A stretch of DNA of 64,000 bases, taken from positions 1,550,001-1,614,000 of the forward strand of contig JAQTHY010000001.1 in NCBI GenBank assembly GCA_029433345.1. The letters are read 5' to 3'. The notes beneath the pieces were generated by a model. That model worked only from the letters and a program-made list of their open reading frames with translations, was not told the origin of the DNA and did not search any database. This document shows positions 1 to 7,868 of the stretch, in pieces. Position 1 is the first letter of the stretch. Each line of letters starts with the position of its first letter. The position numbers and the translations under genes were made by a program. The DNA is from Orbaceae bacterium ESL0727. GTDB taxonomy: Bacteria; Pseudomonadota; Gammaproteobacteria; Enterobacterales; Orbaceae.

Positions 1-438
1 GACAATTGCCGCGACCGATGCATACCCGGTCAGGTATAAGGTGATTAGCCATGTTGCAATCAAGCAACCGGTAAAATCAAAGCCAATGGGTAACATAATG
101 CCAATGGCTGTCGCCACCCCTTTCCCGCCATGAAAATGGAAGAAACAGGGGAAGATGTGCCCTAAACAGGCAGAAATACCGACAATGCCAAGAAAGAAAG
201 AGACGATCCCAAGCCGATAAGCAATATAAACAGGAATCGTTCCTTTTAACATATCGAAAATGAGGACTAATAGCGCCGGAAGTTTGCCATTAATTCGAAA
301 TACATTGGTCGCACCGGGATTATGTGAGCCATATTTGTAGGGATTAGGCAAATGCATCAATCGGCTGATGAGCATTGCACCAGACAGCGATCCACAGAGA
401 TAGGCGATGATGACCATGAAAATGATTTGCAATGTCAC
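1..438 (-). CDS. plsY: Glycerol-3-phosphate acyltransferase PlsY (3' end beyond window)
   Basis: Inner-membrane enzyme that transfers an acyl group from acyl-phosphate to glycerol-3-phosphate, the first step of phospholipid synthesis. The reading frame is open to the window edge, so the C-terminus is missing. The visible 146 residues contain the family motifs: an N-terminal segment with YLCGSLSGA, the phosphate-binding [15 protein letters not shown] loop, [10 protein letters not shown] and FHGGKGVAT. Hydrophobic stretches between these fit the multi-pass topology of the family. The start is a GTG preceded by a good GAGAGGG ribosome site; no earlier in-frame ATG fits. It lies 25 nt downstream of uvrA on the same strand and may be co-transcribed with it. 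The loop has His where E. coli has Gly (GSGNPGATN), a mild change. Confidence 0.93.
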   Translation of the reverse strand, partial: MTLQIIFMVIIAYLCGSLSGAMLISRLMHLPNPYKYGSHNPGATNVFRINGKLPALLVLIFDMLKGTIPVYIAYRLGIVSFFLGIVGISACLGHIFPCFFHFHGGKGVATAIGIMLPIGFDFTGCLIATWLITLYLTGYASVAAIV

Positions 439-463
439 AATAACCCTCTCTGTTTATCTGCAA

Positions 464-3301
464 TTATTTTTTATCTAAAATCGGTTTTAGATATTGTCCC
501 GTGTAGGATTTTTTCACTTTCGCCACATCTTCGGGTGTACCTTCCGCGATAATTTCACCGCCACCGCTTCCCCCTTCAGGGCCGAGATCCACAATCCAAT
601 CAGCAGTTTTAACGACGTCTAGATTGTGCTCAATGACCACAATGGTATTGCCTTTATCACGTAATAGATGAAGCTGGGCAAGCAACTGTTTCACATCGGC
701 AAAATGGAGGCCTGTGGTTGGTTCGTCTAAAATATACAAGGTACTGCCTGTATCACGTTTAGACAACTCTTTGGCCAATTTTACCCGTTGTGCCTCACCA
801 CCAGATAAGGTTGTGGCAGATTGACCAATGGTAATATAAGCAAGCCCAACATCGATTAGCGTCTGCAATTTTCGGGCAATCATTGGCACGGCATCAAAGA
901 ATTGGCGGCCTTCTTCGACCGTCATATTTAAGATTTCGTTGATCGCTTTACCTTTGTATTTGATTTCAAGTGTTTCGCGATTATAACGTTTACCATGGCA
1001 TTGATCACAAGGTACATAAATATCCGGCAAAAAGTGCATTTCTACTTTGATTAAGCCATCGCCTTGGCACGCTTCACAACGGCCACCTTTGACATTAAAG
1101 CTAAATCGTCCAGGTGTATAACCGCGTGCTCGCGATTCAGGGACGCCAGCATAGAGTTCGCGAATTGCGGTAAAAAATCCGGTATAAGTCGCTGGGTTAG
1201 AACGCGGTGTGCGACCAATAGGACTTTGATCAATCGCAATCACTTTATCAAAAAACGCTAACCCTTTGATTGCTTTATAAGGGGCGATATCTTTCTTTTC
1301 CGCACCATTGAGCTCGTTTTGCGCTAATGGATACAGGGTGTCGTTAATTAGCGTTGATTTGCCGGAACCCGATACGCCGGTAATACAGGTAAATAACCCA
1401 ACTGGCAGATTTAAGGTAACGTTTTTCAGATTATTACCGGTTGCACCAATCAGTGATAATATCCGTTTTTTATCAATTTTAGTCCGTTTAGTTGGAATCT
1501 CGATTTTTTCTTTACCGGATAGATAGCGTCCGGTTAATGAATTTTTGTTTGCCATAATCTGTTTTGGCGTACCTTGCGCAACCACTTCACCGCCATGAAC
1601 GCCTGCGCCTGGACCAATATCGATCACATAATCAGCGGCCATAATCGCTTCTTCATCATGTTCGACCACAATGACAGTGTTACCGAGATCACGAAGATGT
1701 AAAAGCGTTTCGATTAGGCGCGTATTATCGCGTTGATGAAGACCGATAGAAGGTTCATCAAGCACATACATAACGCCCACCAAACCGGCGCCGATTTGGC
1801 TGGCGAGTCGAATACGTTGCGCTTCACCACCCGATAAGGTTTCGGCTGAACGTGAAAGGGTTAGATAGTCAAGCCCGACATTGATCAGAAATTGCAATCT
1901 ATCATTGATTTCTTTTAATACTTTTTCAGCAATTTTAGCGCGTTGTCCAGATAGCTGTAAGTCATCAAAAAATGCTTTAGCTTGATGAATACTTAAATTA
2001 CTAATCGTCGGTAAATTAGTGTCATGGATAAAAACATTACGCGCATCTATACATAGCCGCGTTCCTTGACAGCTTGGGCAAGGCCTGGTGCTAATATATT
2101 TGGACAATTCTTCGCGAATAGTTTGCGAGTCTGTCTCTTTATAACGACGCGTTAAATTATTCAAAATACCTTCGAAAGGATGTTTGCGTTTCACCACATC
2201 ACCGCGATCATTGGTATAGATGAATTGAATTTCGGTTTTCCCTGACCCGTTGAGTAAAATATCTTTGATGTTTTCGGGCAGTTTTTCGTAGGGCAGATCA
2301 ATGTCAAATTTGTAGTGATCCGCTAACGATTTTAACATCTGGAAATAGTAAAAATTGCGGCGATCCCAGCCTTTAATTGCGCCTGCTGCTAGCGAAACTT
2401 CTGGCATTAAGACAATACGTTTAGGGTCGAAATATTGTTGTACACCAAGGCCATCACATTCAGGGCAAGCGCCAGCAGGATTATTGAACGAAAAGAGTCG
2501 TGGTTCGAGTTCGGAAATGCTGTAACCACAGATCGGGCAAGAAAAATTGGCCGAAAAGAGTAATTCTGGCGCAGTTGGATTATCCAAATTCGCCACTTTA
2601 ATAATCCCATTTGTGATTGCTAAAGTGGTTTCGATGGATTCGGCTAAACGTAATTTGAGATCGTCACGCACGCGGAAACGGTCAACCACCACTTCGATAG
2701 TATGTTTTTTTTGTAGTTCGAGTGTCGGCGGATCGGAAAGATCATAAACATCACCATCTACGCGCACACGAATATAGCCACTGGCCGCCAACTGCTCAAA
2801 TAACTTCACAAATTCGCCTTTGCGTTCATTGACAACCGGCGCAAGGAGCATATATCGGTTTTCGGTTGGCAGCGCCATAATACTATCTACCATTTGCGAT
2901 ACGGTTTGTGCCGCTAAGGGTAAATGGTGGATTGGGCAGCGAGGTTCGCCAATTCGAGCAAATAGCAAGCGTAAATAGTCATAAATTTCAGTAATGGTGC
3001 CGACAGTGGAACGGGGGTTATGAGATGTCGATTTCTGTTCAATCGAAATAGCTGGCGATAATCCTTCTATATGATCAACATCCGGTTTTTCCATCAAGGA
3101 TAAAAATTGCCGAGCATAAGGGGAAAGTGACTCAACATAACGGCGTTGGCCTTCTGCATAAAGGGTATCAAATGCTAATGATGACTTTCCTGAACCAGAA
3201 AGCCCAGTAATGACCACCAATTTGTCACGAGGAATAATGACATTAATATTTTTTAGATTGTGTGTTCTTGCACCGCGAATATCGATATCTTTAATTGACA
3301 T
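464..3301 (-). CDS. uvrA: Excinuclease ABC subunit A
   Basis: DNA damage-recognition ATPase of nucleotide excision repair; it loads UvrB at lesions. The 945-residue length is normal (E. coli 940). Two ABC ATPase modules are visible: Walker [10 protein letters not shown] near residue 33 and GVSGSGKST near 645, with signature motifs [12 protein letters not shown] near 490 and [12 protein letters not shown] near 830. Two zinc modules follow the CxxC pattern, CPIC...CPEC near 255-283 and CEAC...CDQC near 740-765. The start has an AAGAGA ribosome site. A LexA-like box lies about 80 nt upstream, fitting SOS control. In E. coli uvrA is divergent from ssb; here ssb is about 57 kb away and plsY follows instead. 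Confidence 0.98.
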   Translation of the reverse strand: MSIKDIDIRGARTHNLKNINVIIPRDKLVVITGLSGSGKSSLAFDTLYAEGQRRYVESLSPYARQFLSLMEKPDVDHIEGLSPAISIEQKSTSHNPRSTVGTITEIYDYLRLLFARIGEPRCPIHHLPLAAQTVSQMVDSIMALPTENRYMLLAPVVNERKGEFVKLFEQLAASGYIRVRVDGDVYDLSDPPTLELQKKHTIEVVVDRFRVRDDLKLRLAESIETTLAITNGIIKVANLDNPTAPELLFSANFSCPICGYSISELEPRLFSFNNPAGACPECDGLGVQQYFDPKRIVLMPEVSLAAGAIKGWDRRNFYYFQMLKSLADHYKFDIDLPYEKLPENIKDILLNGSGKTEIQFIYTNDRGDVVKRKHPFEGILNNLTRRYKETDSQTIREELSKYISTRPCPSCQGTRLCIDARNVFIHDTNLPTISNLSIHQAKAFFDDLQLSGQRAKIAEKVLKEINDRLQFLINVGLDYLTLSRSAETLSGGEAQRIRLASQIGAGLVGVMYVLDEPSIGLHQRDNTRLIETLLHLRDLGNTVIVVEHDEEAIMAADYVIDIGPGAGVHGGEVVAQGTPKQIMANKNSLTGRYLSGKEKIEIPTKRTKIDKKRILSLIGATGNNLKNVTLNLPVGLFTCITGVSGSGKSTLINDTLYPLAQNELNGAEKKDIAPYKAIKGLAFFDKVIAIDQSPIGRTPRSNPATYTGFFTAIRELYAGVPESRARGYTPGRFSFNVKGGRCEACQGDGLIKVEMHFLPDIYVPCDQCHGKRYNRETLEIKYKGKAINEILNMTVEEGRQFFDAVPMIARKLQTLIDVGLAYITIGQSATTLSGGEAQRVKLAKELSKRDTGSTLYILDEPTTGLHFADVKQLLAQLHLLRDKGNTIVVIEHNLDVVKTADWIVDLGPEGGSGGGEIIAEGTPEDVAKVKKSYTGQYLKPILDKK

Positions 3302-3382
3302 GAATCTCTTCTTAACTGTTTGGTTTTAATTTTATTTTAATATTGGTGTTGAATATTTATTTTCAATGGGTAAGCAAAAGTT

Positions 3383-3402
3383 AGCTGTATATTATATCAG
3401 TA
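3383..3402. promoter_or_regulatory. Candidate LexA (SOS) box upstream of uvrA
   Basis: The sequence reads CTGT, eight AT-rich bases (ATATTATA), then TCAG. This differs from the E. coli LexA consensus CTGT-N8-ACAG at one position. It sits about 80 nt upstream of the uvrA start, as expected for an SOS operator. Site function is inferred from sequence and position only. Confidence 0.6.
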
Positions 3403-3622
3403 TGCGCTCATTAAATATACTTTTATTCATCATTGTTGCTTGTTAGTGAGGATTTTTATCGAAAGGAAAACGGAAAAATGCAGCGCATAAGATTTATTAT
3501 TTTTCAATATGATACGTTTTTTCAAAGTTACGGGGGCACTCACTGTGATGCGTAAAATAGATAAGGTTGATTGCATAGATAAGTAAAAGGAGCAGTGACT
3601 GTCTGTTCAGAATGTTAAGAAT

Positions 3623-3652
3623 GTTCAGAACTACTACCCATTTCAATCAGTT
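3623..3652 (+). repeat. Weak copy of the dispersed 30-bp motif
   Basis: The left half (TTCAGAACTACTA) matches the dispersed motif seen better at 24343 and 27230, but the right half has diverged. It lies in the uvrA-lysO gap about 70 nt from a 15-bp tandem array. It is probably a decayed copy; chance similarity cannot be excluded. Confidence 0.4.
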
Positions 3653-3723
3653 TTTAAGTTATTAAGTGGGGAATTTATTAAGCTATGATTTACCTTTATG
3701 CCATTCACCAACAATCTACAGAC

Positions 3724-3813
3724 AATCAATTTATATAAAAGCATATTGTCTAAAACAATGTTTCTAAAGACAATTTTTCTAAAATAAGTATCTATAAAAT
3801 CAATGTCTCTAAA
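3724..3813 (-). repeat. 15-bp tandem array, about 6 degenerate units, downstream of lysO
   Basis: Read on the minus strand, six consecutive 15-mers line up without gaps, for example TTTAGAGACATTGAT, TTTATAGATACTTAT, TTTAGAAAAATTGTC and TTTAGAAACATTGTT. The array begins 15 nt past the lysO stop codon. The 527-nt gap 3302-3828 otherwise holds the LexA-like box and a weak 30-bp motif; no gene was seen in it. Confidence 0.75.
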
Positions 3814-3828
3814 CTGATCGCGATAGCA

Positions 3829-4731
3829 TTAATAATAGTTAAAAAGGGTCATTAATATTGGCATAAATAGTGTCAATAAAAATCCTTGTACAATGGCGGG
3901 CGGCACAATGGCGACGCCCGCGCCTTTTTGCAACATAGGTAAGGTAAAATCCATGGCGGTTGCGCCACAGAGTCCTAATGTCGTGAGTTTATGGCGTTTT
4001 ATGAGGGTTGGAATAAAGATGATTGCACAAAGTTCACGTAAAATATCATTTAAAAAGGTAATACTACCAATAACCGGGCCATGGGCTTCGGTCATTAAGA
4101 TGCCTGATAATGAATACCAGCCAAAACCTGATGAAATCGCTAATCCTATTTTGGTGGGGATACCCAAAATCCATGCCGCAATAGCGCCCCCCATAAAGGC
4201 AGATAGGATAACAATTAAGGTGGTTGCCATGCCAATTTTATTGAGCAATATCTGTCTGATGGTCATGCCACTGCTGCGAAGTTGAATCCCAATGAGTACC
4301 ATCATCACGATTAATATACTTTTGGCGATAATATCGGTATGTTGCCAAATCGGGAGGGGGAGGAGTCCAACCATAAAGCCGGCTAATAGTGCGATACAGA
4401 CGCGTAATGACTCTAAAATCATTTTTAGACGTGAGGTGTAGGGTTCGTTAGCGTCGGCTGTGCGCCATGGGAACCATTTATCGAAAAAGAGTAATACGAC
4501 AAAATTAAAGCCAAATGTGCAGATAAAAAAGAGGGCGGTATAGCCTAGTATGGTCTGTAAATGAGTGGTGAAATGATCTAATTGTGATAGCTCAATCCCC
4601 ATAATAAAGAGAATAGAATAGACAATCCAACTAAGGATGTGATTAATCTGTATAAGCCATTTTTTTTGTTTTAGTTTGATCAAGTACCCAAGGAAAAGTG
4701 GGACGAGTGCAATAAAAAGGCCAAAATACAT
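3829..4731 (-). CDS. lysO: L-lysine exporter LysO (YbjE family)
   Basis: Predicted inner-membrane exporter of lysine and toxic analogues (DUF340/LysO family; E. coli YbjE). The 300-residue protein is almost entirely hydrophobic segments separated by short charged loops, compatible with about eight membrane spans. The family signature GFGWYSLSGILMTEAHGP near residues 200-217, followed by GSITFLNDILRE, is clearly present, as is the C-terminal LCGATAMDFTLPMLQ. The start has a strong GGGGA ribosome site. It lies about 50 nt downstream of the VirK/YbjX gene on the same strand. Confidence 0.9.
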   Translation of the reverse strand: MYFGLFIALVPLFLGYLIKLKQKKWLIQINHILSWIVYSILFIMGIELSQLDHFTTHLQTILGYTALFFICTFGFNFVVLLFFDKWFPWRTADANEPYTSRLKMILESLRVCIALLAGFMVGLLPLPIWQHTDIIAKSILIVMMVLIGIQLRSSGMTIRQILLNKIGMATTLIVILSAFMGGAIAAWILGIPTKIGLAISSGFGWYSLSGILMTEAHGPVIGSITFLNDILRELCAIIFIPTLIKRHKLTTLGLCGATAMDFTLPMLQKGAGVAIVPPAIVQGFLLTLFMPILMTLFNYY

Positions 4732-4781
4732 GTTTATTCCCCATATTATTGAGACGCATTACCTTGCCAGGTCGCGATGTT

Positions 4782-5726
4782 TTATTTTAGTGATGATAAT
4801 CGGTTAGTTATCTGTTCGGTTAATTGTTCCAGCAATGCATAGCGGTTGCGATACTCAGACCGTTTTTTGCTAGGAATATCGTCAAATGATTTTTGCGAAA
4901 TGGCATTAGGCAAGATAAACAGTTGCTGTTTATTTTGTTTTGCGTCAAGGGATAGCCAAAAATCATCATAATCTGAGTAAACCTGTTCGTGCCGGTTATT
5001 GTAACGCCAATTATTATAAATATGGGTTTTATTCCCCACTGCAACAATTTGCTCTAACTTGAAATAATTGGCAATAGCGAGAGCGGCTTCGACGGCGAGG
5101 CGTTTAGGGAAGAGTCCATAACAGGCCTTGGTTGCTTTTTGGATACGTGATTTTGCATCTTCTTGACGTGAACCTTGCAAACCGGCAATAAATAAGGTGG
5201 ATTTTTTTTGATAGTCAATAATCGAAAACGTCAATGTTGCCAGATCAATACCGTCTTCATCAATAAAATAGAGGCTGATTTCGCCTTCGCGGGCAAATTT
5301 ATTGCGTGATTGAATTTGAATTTGGATATGAGCCATATTCTTAGCGGTTAAGTCAGCCGCTAAAAAGGGTTGATCGGGATTATAAAAGGCTTTTGTCATA
5401 CTATCAGGATGATGTGATAAAAAATCATAATGATAGGTTAATGCCTGAAAGCAAGCCTTTCTATTCATGCAAGATGAAAGATAGGGACGTTGCAATTTGC
5501 ACGGTAGATTAGTTTGGCAAGAAAAATAATCGCCTAATAAAGGATATTGGCGGAGTTTATCTAACCATTTTAGGGTAATAGGACTAAAAAATAGCGTGCG
5601 TAAAAAGAATTTAAAACGATAGGTCGCTTTCGACCAGAGTGAATTTAATTGTAATTTGCCCGTGCATAACCAATAAAATAACTGCCATTTGCTGTTAGGT
5701 ACTGGCATCTTCGTAATATTATTCAT
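4782..5726 (-). CDS. VirK/YbjX family protein (DUF535)
   Basis: Member of the DUF535 family, which includes E. coli YbjX and Shigella/Salmonella VirK. The molecular function is not established; VirK has been linked to envelope integrity and virulence-factor localisation. Family hallmarks are RPYLSSCMNRKACFQALTYHYDFL near residues 80-104, LYFIDEDGIDLATLTFSI near 152-169, and the GLQGSRQEDAKSRIQKATKACYGLFPKRL block near 182-210. There is no signal peptide or convincing membrane span. Length 314 is close to the family norm. The start codon has no clear ribosome site, so the first few residues are uncertain. Confidence 0.85.
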   Translation of the reverse strand: MNNITKMPVPNSKWQLFYWLCTGKLQLNSLWSKATYRFKFFLRTLFFSPITLKWLDKLRQYPLLGDYFSCQTNLPCKLQRPYLSSCMNRKACFQALTYHYDFLSHHPDSMTKAFYNPDQPFLAADLTAKNMAHIQIQIQSRNKFAREGEISLYFIDEDGIDLATLTFSIIDYQKKSTLFIAGLQGSRQEDAKSRIQKATKACYGLFPKRLAVEAALAIANYFKLEQIVAVGNKTHIYNNWRYNNRHEQVYSDYDDFWLSLDAKQNKQQLFILPNAISQKSFDDIPSKKRSEYRNRYALLEQLTEQITNRLSSLK

Positions 5727-5996
5727 AAGTAGAAAATTTAATCCAAAAATCGAATTTTAATCGTGTTCTCATTGAACTCAGACTAATTGGTAAAAATCAG
5801 GCCACGCATCAATTCATTTATAAATGATAACAGGGATATATCCCCGTTACCTTTGCAAGTAGACAAAAAGTGTGTAAGCAAACAAAAATAGTTATTAAAA
5901 AATGAGCTACTAAAAATAGCGTTCACCCGCTAACTAAAATGGTGTCCACTCGGCGCGTAAGTGATATATAAAGGTTGCAGTATAGCACATTTGCGA

Positions 5997-6710
5997 TTAA
6001 CTCTCTAAACCTTGTTTTGCCGTGGCAATCACGTTTTTAAGATCAACACCTTGTGCTTTGGCTGCAAAAATACAGCCGCAATAACATTGACGATAGACAT
6101 CGTACTCTTTGCAAAGTTCAATGGATCGTTTATAGCCATTGTTCTTTTTAAAATCAGAAGGTAAATAATTGACAGAAAAAATTTCTTGAATATCTAAACC
6201 GATTTGGTTGATTTTCTGGCTGTTCTTTTTAGGGCTTAGGGTTAACGCGCTAGCAAAATAATCAAACCCCAGTTCTTGCGCTTTTATAGCCGCCAAATCC
6301 AAGCGCATTTTATAACATAAATGACAACGTTCCCCCCCTTCGGGTTCGTCACGTAAATGTTCGACTTGTTTGATAAATTCGGCAGGTTTATAAGGCGCTT
6401 CTAAAAAAGCTACCTGATTACCGGTTTTTTGATTAAAGTCAGCAATAAATTTCTGTTGCACTTTGCTGCGATATTCATATTCCACGCGTGGATGAATGTT
6501 CGAATTGGCAAAATAGATGGTAATATCTGCATATTGGGATAAATACTCTAACACATAAGTACTACACGGAGCACAACAACTGTGAATAAGTAATTTTGGC
6601 TTTACTGCGAGTGATTGCCAAGACGCGATTATCTCTTTTAAGACTGAATCATAATTGATTTTATTATGTGGATTGAGTTTTTCGAGAATGGTTCGAGCAT
6701 TAATTAGCAT
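5997..6710 (-). CDS. queH: Epoxyqueuosine reductase QueH
   Basis: Catalyses the last step of queuosine synthesis, reducing epoxyqueuosine in tRNA to queuosine. QueH (DUF208) is the cobalamin-independent alternative to QueG. The 237-residue protein has all the cysteine clusters of the family: CCAPC at residues 45-49, CHLC at 129-132, and CYCGC at 209-213; these bind an iron-sulfur cluster and a second metal. The SALTLSPKKNSQKINQIG segment is also typical. It follows the tRNA-Lys gene by 56 nt on the same strand, so read-through transcription is possible. The 270 nt between it and the VirK/YbjX gene show nothing recognisable. Confidence 0.95.
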   Translation of the reverse strand: MLINARTILEKLNPHNKINYDSVLKEIIASWQSLAVKPKLLIHSCCAPCSTYVLEYLSQYADITIYFANSNIHPRVEYEYRSKVQQKFIADFNQKTGNQVAFLEAPYKPAEFIKQVEHLRDEPEGGERCHLCYKMRLDLAAIKAQELGFDYFASALTLSPKKNSQKINQIGLDIQEIFSVNYLPSDFKKNNGYKRSIELCKEYDVYRQCYCGCIFAAKAQGVDLKNVIATAKQGLES

Positions 6711-6729
6711 GGGAATTTATGTTTGTAGA

Positions 6730-6759
6730 TTCTTATCTTTTCATTTCTTTAGATAAGAA
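6730..6759 (-). other. Hairpin between tRNA-Lys and queH
   Basis: Arms TTCTTATCT and AGATAAGAA form a perfect 9-bp stem with a 12-nt loop. On the minus strand it follows the tRNA and precedes queH. There is no U-run after it, so it is more likely a processing or 5'-leader structure than an intrinsic terminator. Confidence 0.4.
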
Positions 6760-6766
6760 GAGTGAA

Positions 6767-6842
6767 TGGTGGGTTGTGAGGGGATCGAACCCGCGACCAA
6801 TTGATTAAGAGTCAACTGCTCTACCGACTGAGCTAACAACCC
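6767..6842 (-). tRNA. tRNA-Lys (anticodon CUU)
   Basis: A 76-nt cloverleaf with encoded CCA folds on the minus strand: acceptor GGGTTGT/ACAACCC, D arm with GCTC...GAGC, anticodon stem GTTGA/TCAAT with loop CTCTTAA, and T arm with TTCGATC loop. The loop gives anticodon CTT, reading AAG lysine codons. The T stem GCGGG/CCCTC contains one C-U mismatch. Overall the sequence closely resembles E. coli tRNA-Lys(UUU), which suggests it arose from that gene. Confidence 0.95.
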
Positions 6843-7137
6843 ACGAAAAAGATGACGTATTCTATAAAAATTTTAGTTGGAATGCAAATAGGAGAGTAAA
6901 AATATTTTGTGATAGGGAATCTTCATACCATAAAAAAATAACGTAATCATTACAGCAAAATAATCGTCATGGGCAGGTAACATGCTAATATAAAAGCCGA
7001 TATTTAGAAAAGTATCACTGTGTTCCAATTTTTTATCACTGTTCTTGCAATTTCATTTTATCTTATTTATTATCATGAAGTTTATTATCATTAAGTAGTT
7101 AAATAAATAAAAGCATAATAATATGGGGAGTCAAAAA

Positions 7138-7809
7138 ATGAAAATTTCGTCAATTACAATGTTAATCGCAATGGGATTAGCAAGTTCAATGGCCTATGCA
7201 CATAGTGCAGGTGAATTTATTGTTCGTGGTGGTCCTGTTTATGTTCATCCGCAAGATAAAAGTGATCATATCAAAATTGGTGGCGCAAAGAGTGATCTAA
7301 AAGCAAAAGCGGATAACGACACACAATTAGGTTTGAACTTTCAATATATGATTACCGATAATATTGCCGTCGAATTGTTAGGCGCAACACCATTTAGCCA
7401 TCAACTTGATCTGCGTGGCGGTGGTAGCACAGGATTAGCCGGCGCGTCATTAGGTAAAATTAAACATTTACCACCAACATTAAGTGCAATCTGGTATCCA
7501 CTTGATTCGAATTATGCTATTCAGCCATATGTTGGATTAGGTGTTAACTATACGTTCTTCTTTGATGAAAAATTAAGTGGTCAAGCGAAAGAAGCCGGTT
7601 TCCATGGCTTAGATTTAGATAGTTCATGGGGATTAGCTGCCCAAATCGGTACTGATTATACATTTTATGATAATTGGGTTGTCAATGCACAAGTACGTTA
7701 TATCGATATTGAAACAAAAGCGACCACGCATGTTGGTAACACCAAAGTTACCGCAAATTATAGCCTTGATCCATGGGTTGCGATGGTAGGTATCGGTTAT
7801 AAGTTCTAG
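7138..7809 (+). CDS. ompW: Outer-membrane protein OmpW
   Basis: Small eight-stranded outer-membrane beta-barrel of the OmpW family, thought to form a channel for hydrophobic compounds. A typical signal peptide (MKISSITMLIAMGLASSMAYA) precedes HSAGEFIVRGG. Family motifs follow: NDTQLGLNFQYMITDNIAVELLGATPF, HLPPTLSAIWY, IQPYVGLGVNYTFFFDE, and the C-terminal LDPWVAMVGIGYKF ending in Phe, as usual for barrel proteins. The second of two in-frame ATGs was chosen because GGGGAG lies 7 nt before it and it directly starts the signal peptide. It stands alone, convergent with valS. Confidence 0.95.
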   Translation: MKISSITMLIAMGLASSMAYAHSAGEFIVRGGPVYVHPQDKSDHIKIGGAKSDLKAKADNDTQLGLNFQYMITDNIAVELLGATPFSHQLDLRGGGSTGLAGASLGKIKHLPPTLSAIWYPLDSNYAIQPYVGLGVNYTFFFDEKLSGQAKEAGFHGLDLDSSWGLAAQIGTDYTFYDNWVVNAQVRYIDIETKATTHVGNTKVTANYSLDPWVAMVGIGYKF

Positions 7810-7822
7810 TTGTTAGCTGTGA

Positions 7823-7857
7823 TGACTCTATTCCACCAATTTGATGGAATAGAGTCA
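7823..7857. terminator. 13-bp hairpin between convergent ompW and valS
   Basis: TGACTCTATTCCA and TGGAATAGAGTCA form a perfect 13-bp stem around a 9-nt loop, midway between the two convergent stop codons. There is no strong U-run on either side. Its position suggests a bidirectional transcription end or mRNA 3'-end stabiliser. Confidence 0.5.
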
Positions 7858-7868
7858 GTAAGACGCAG

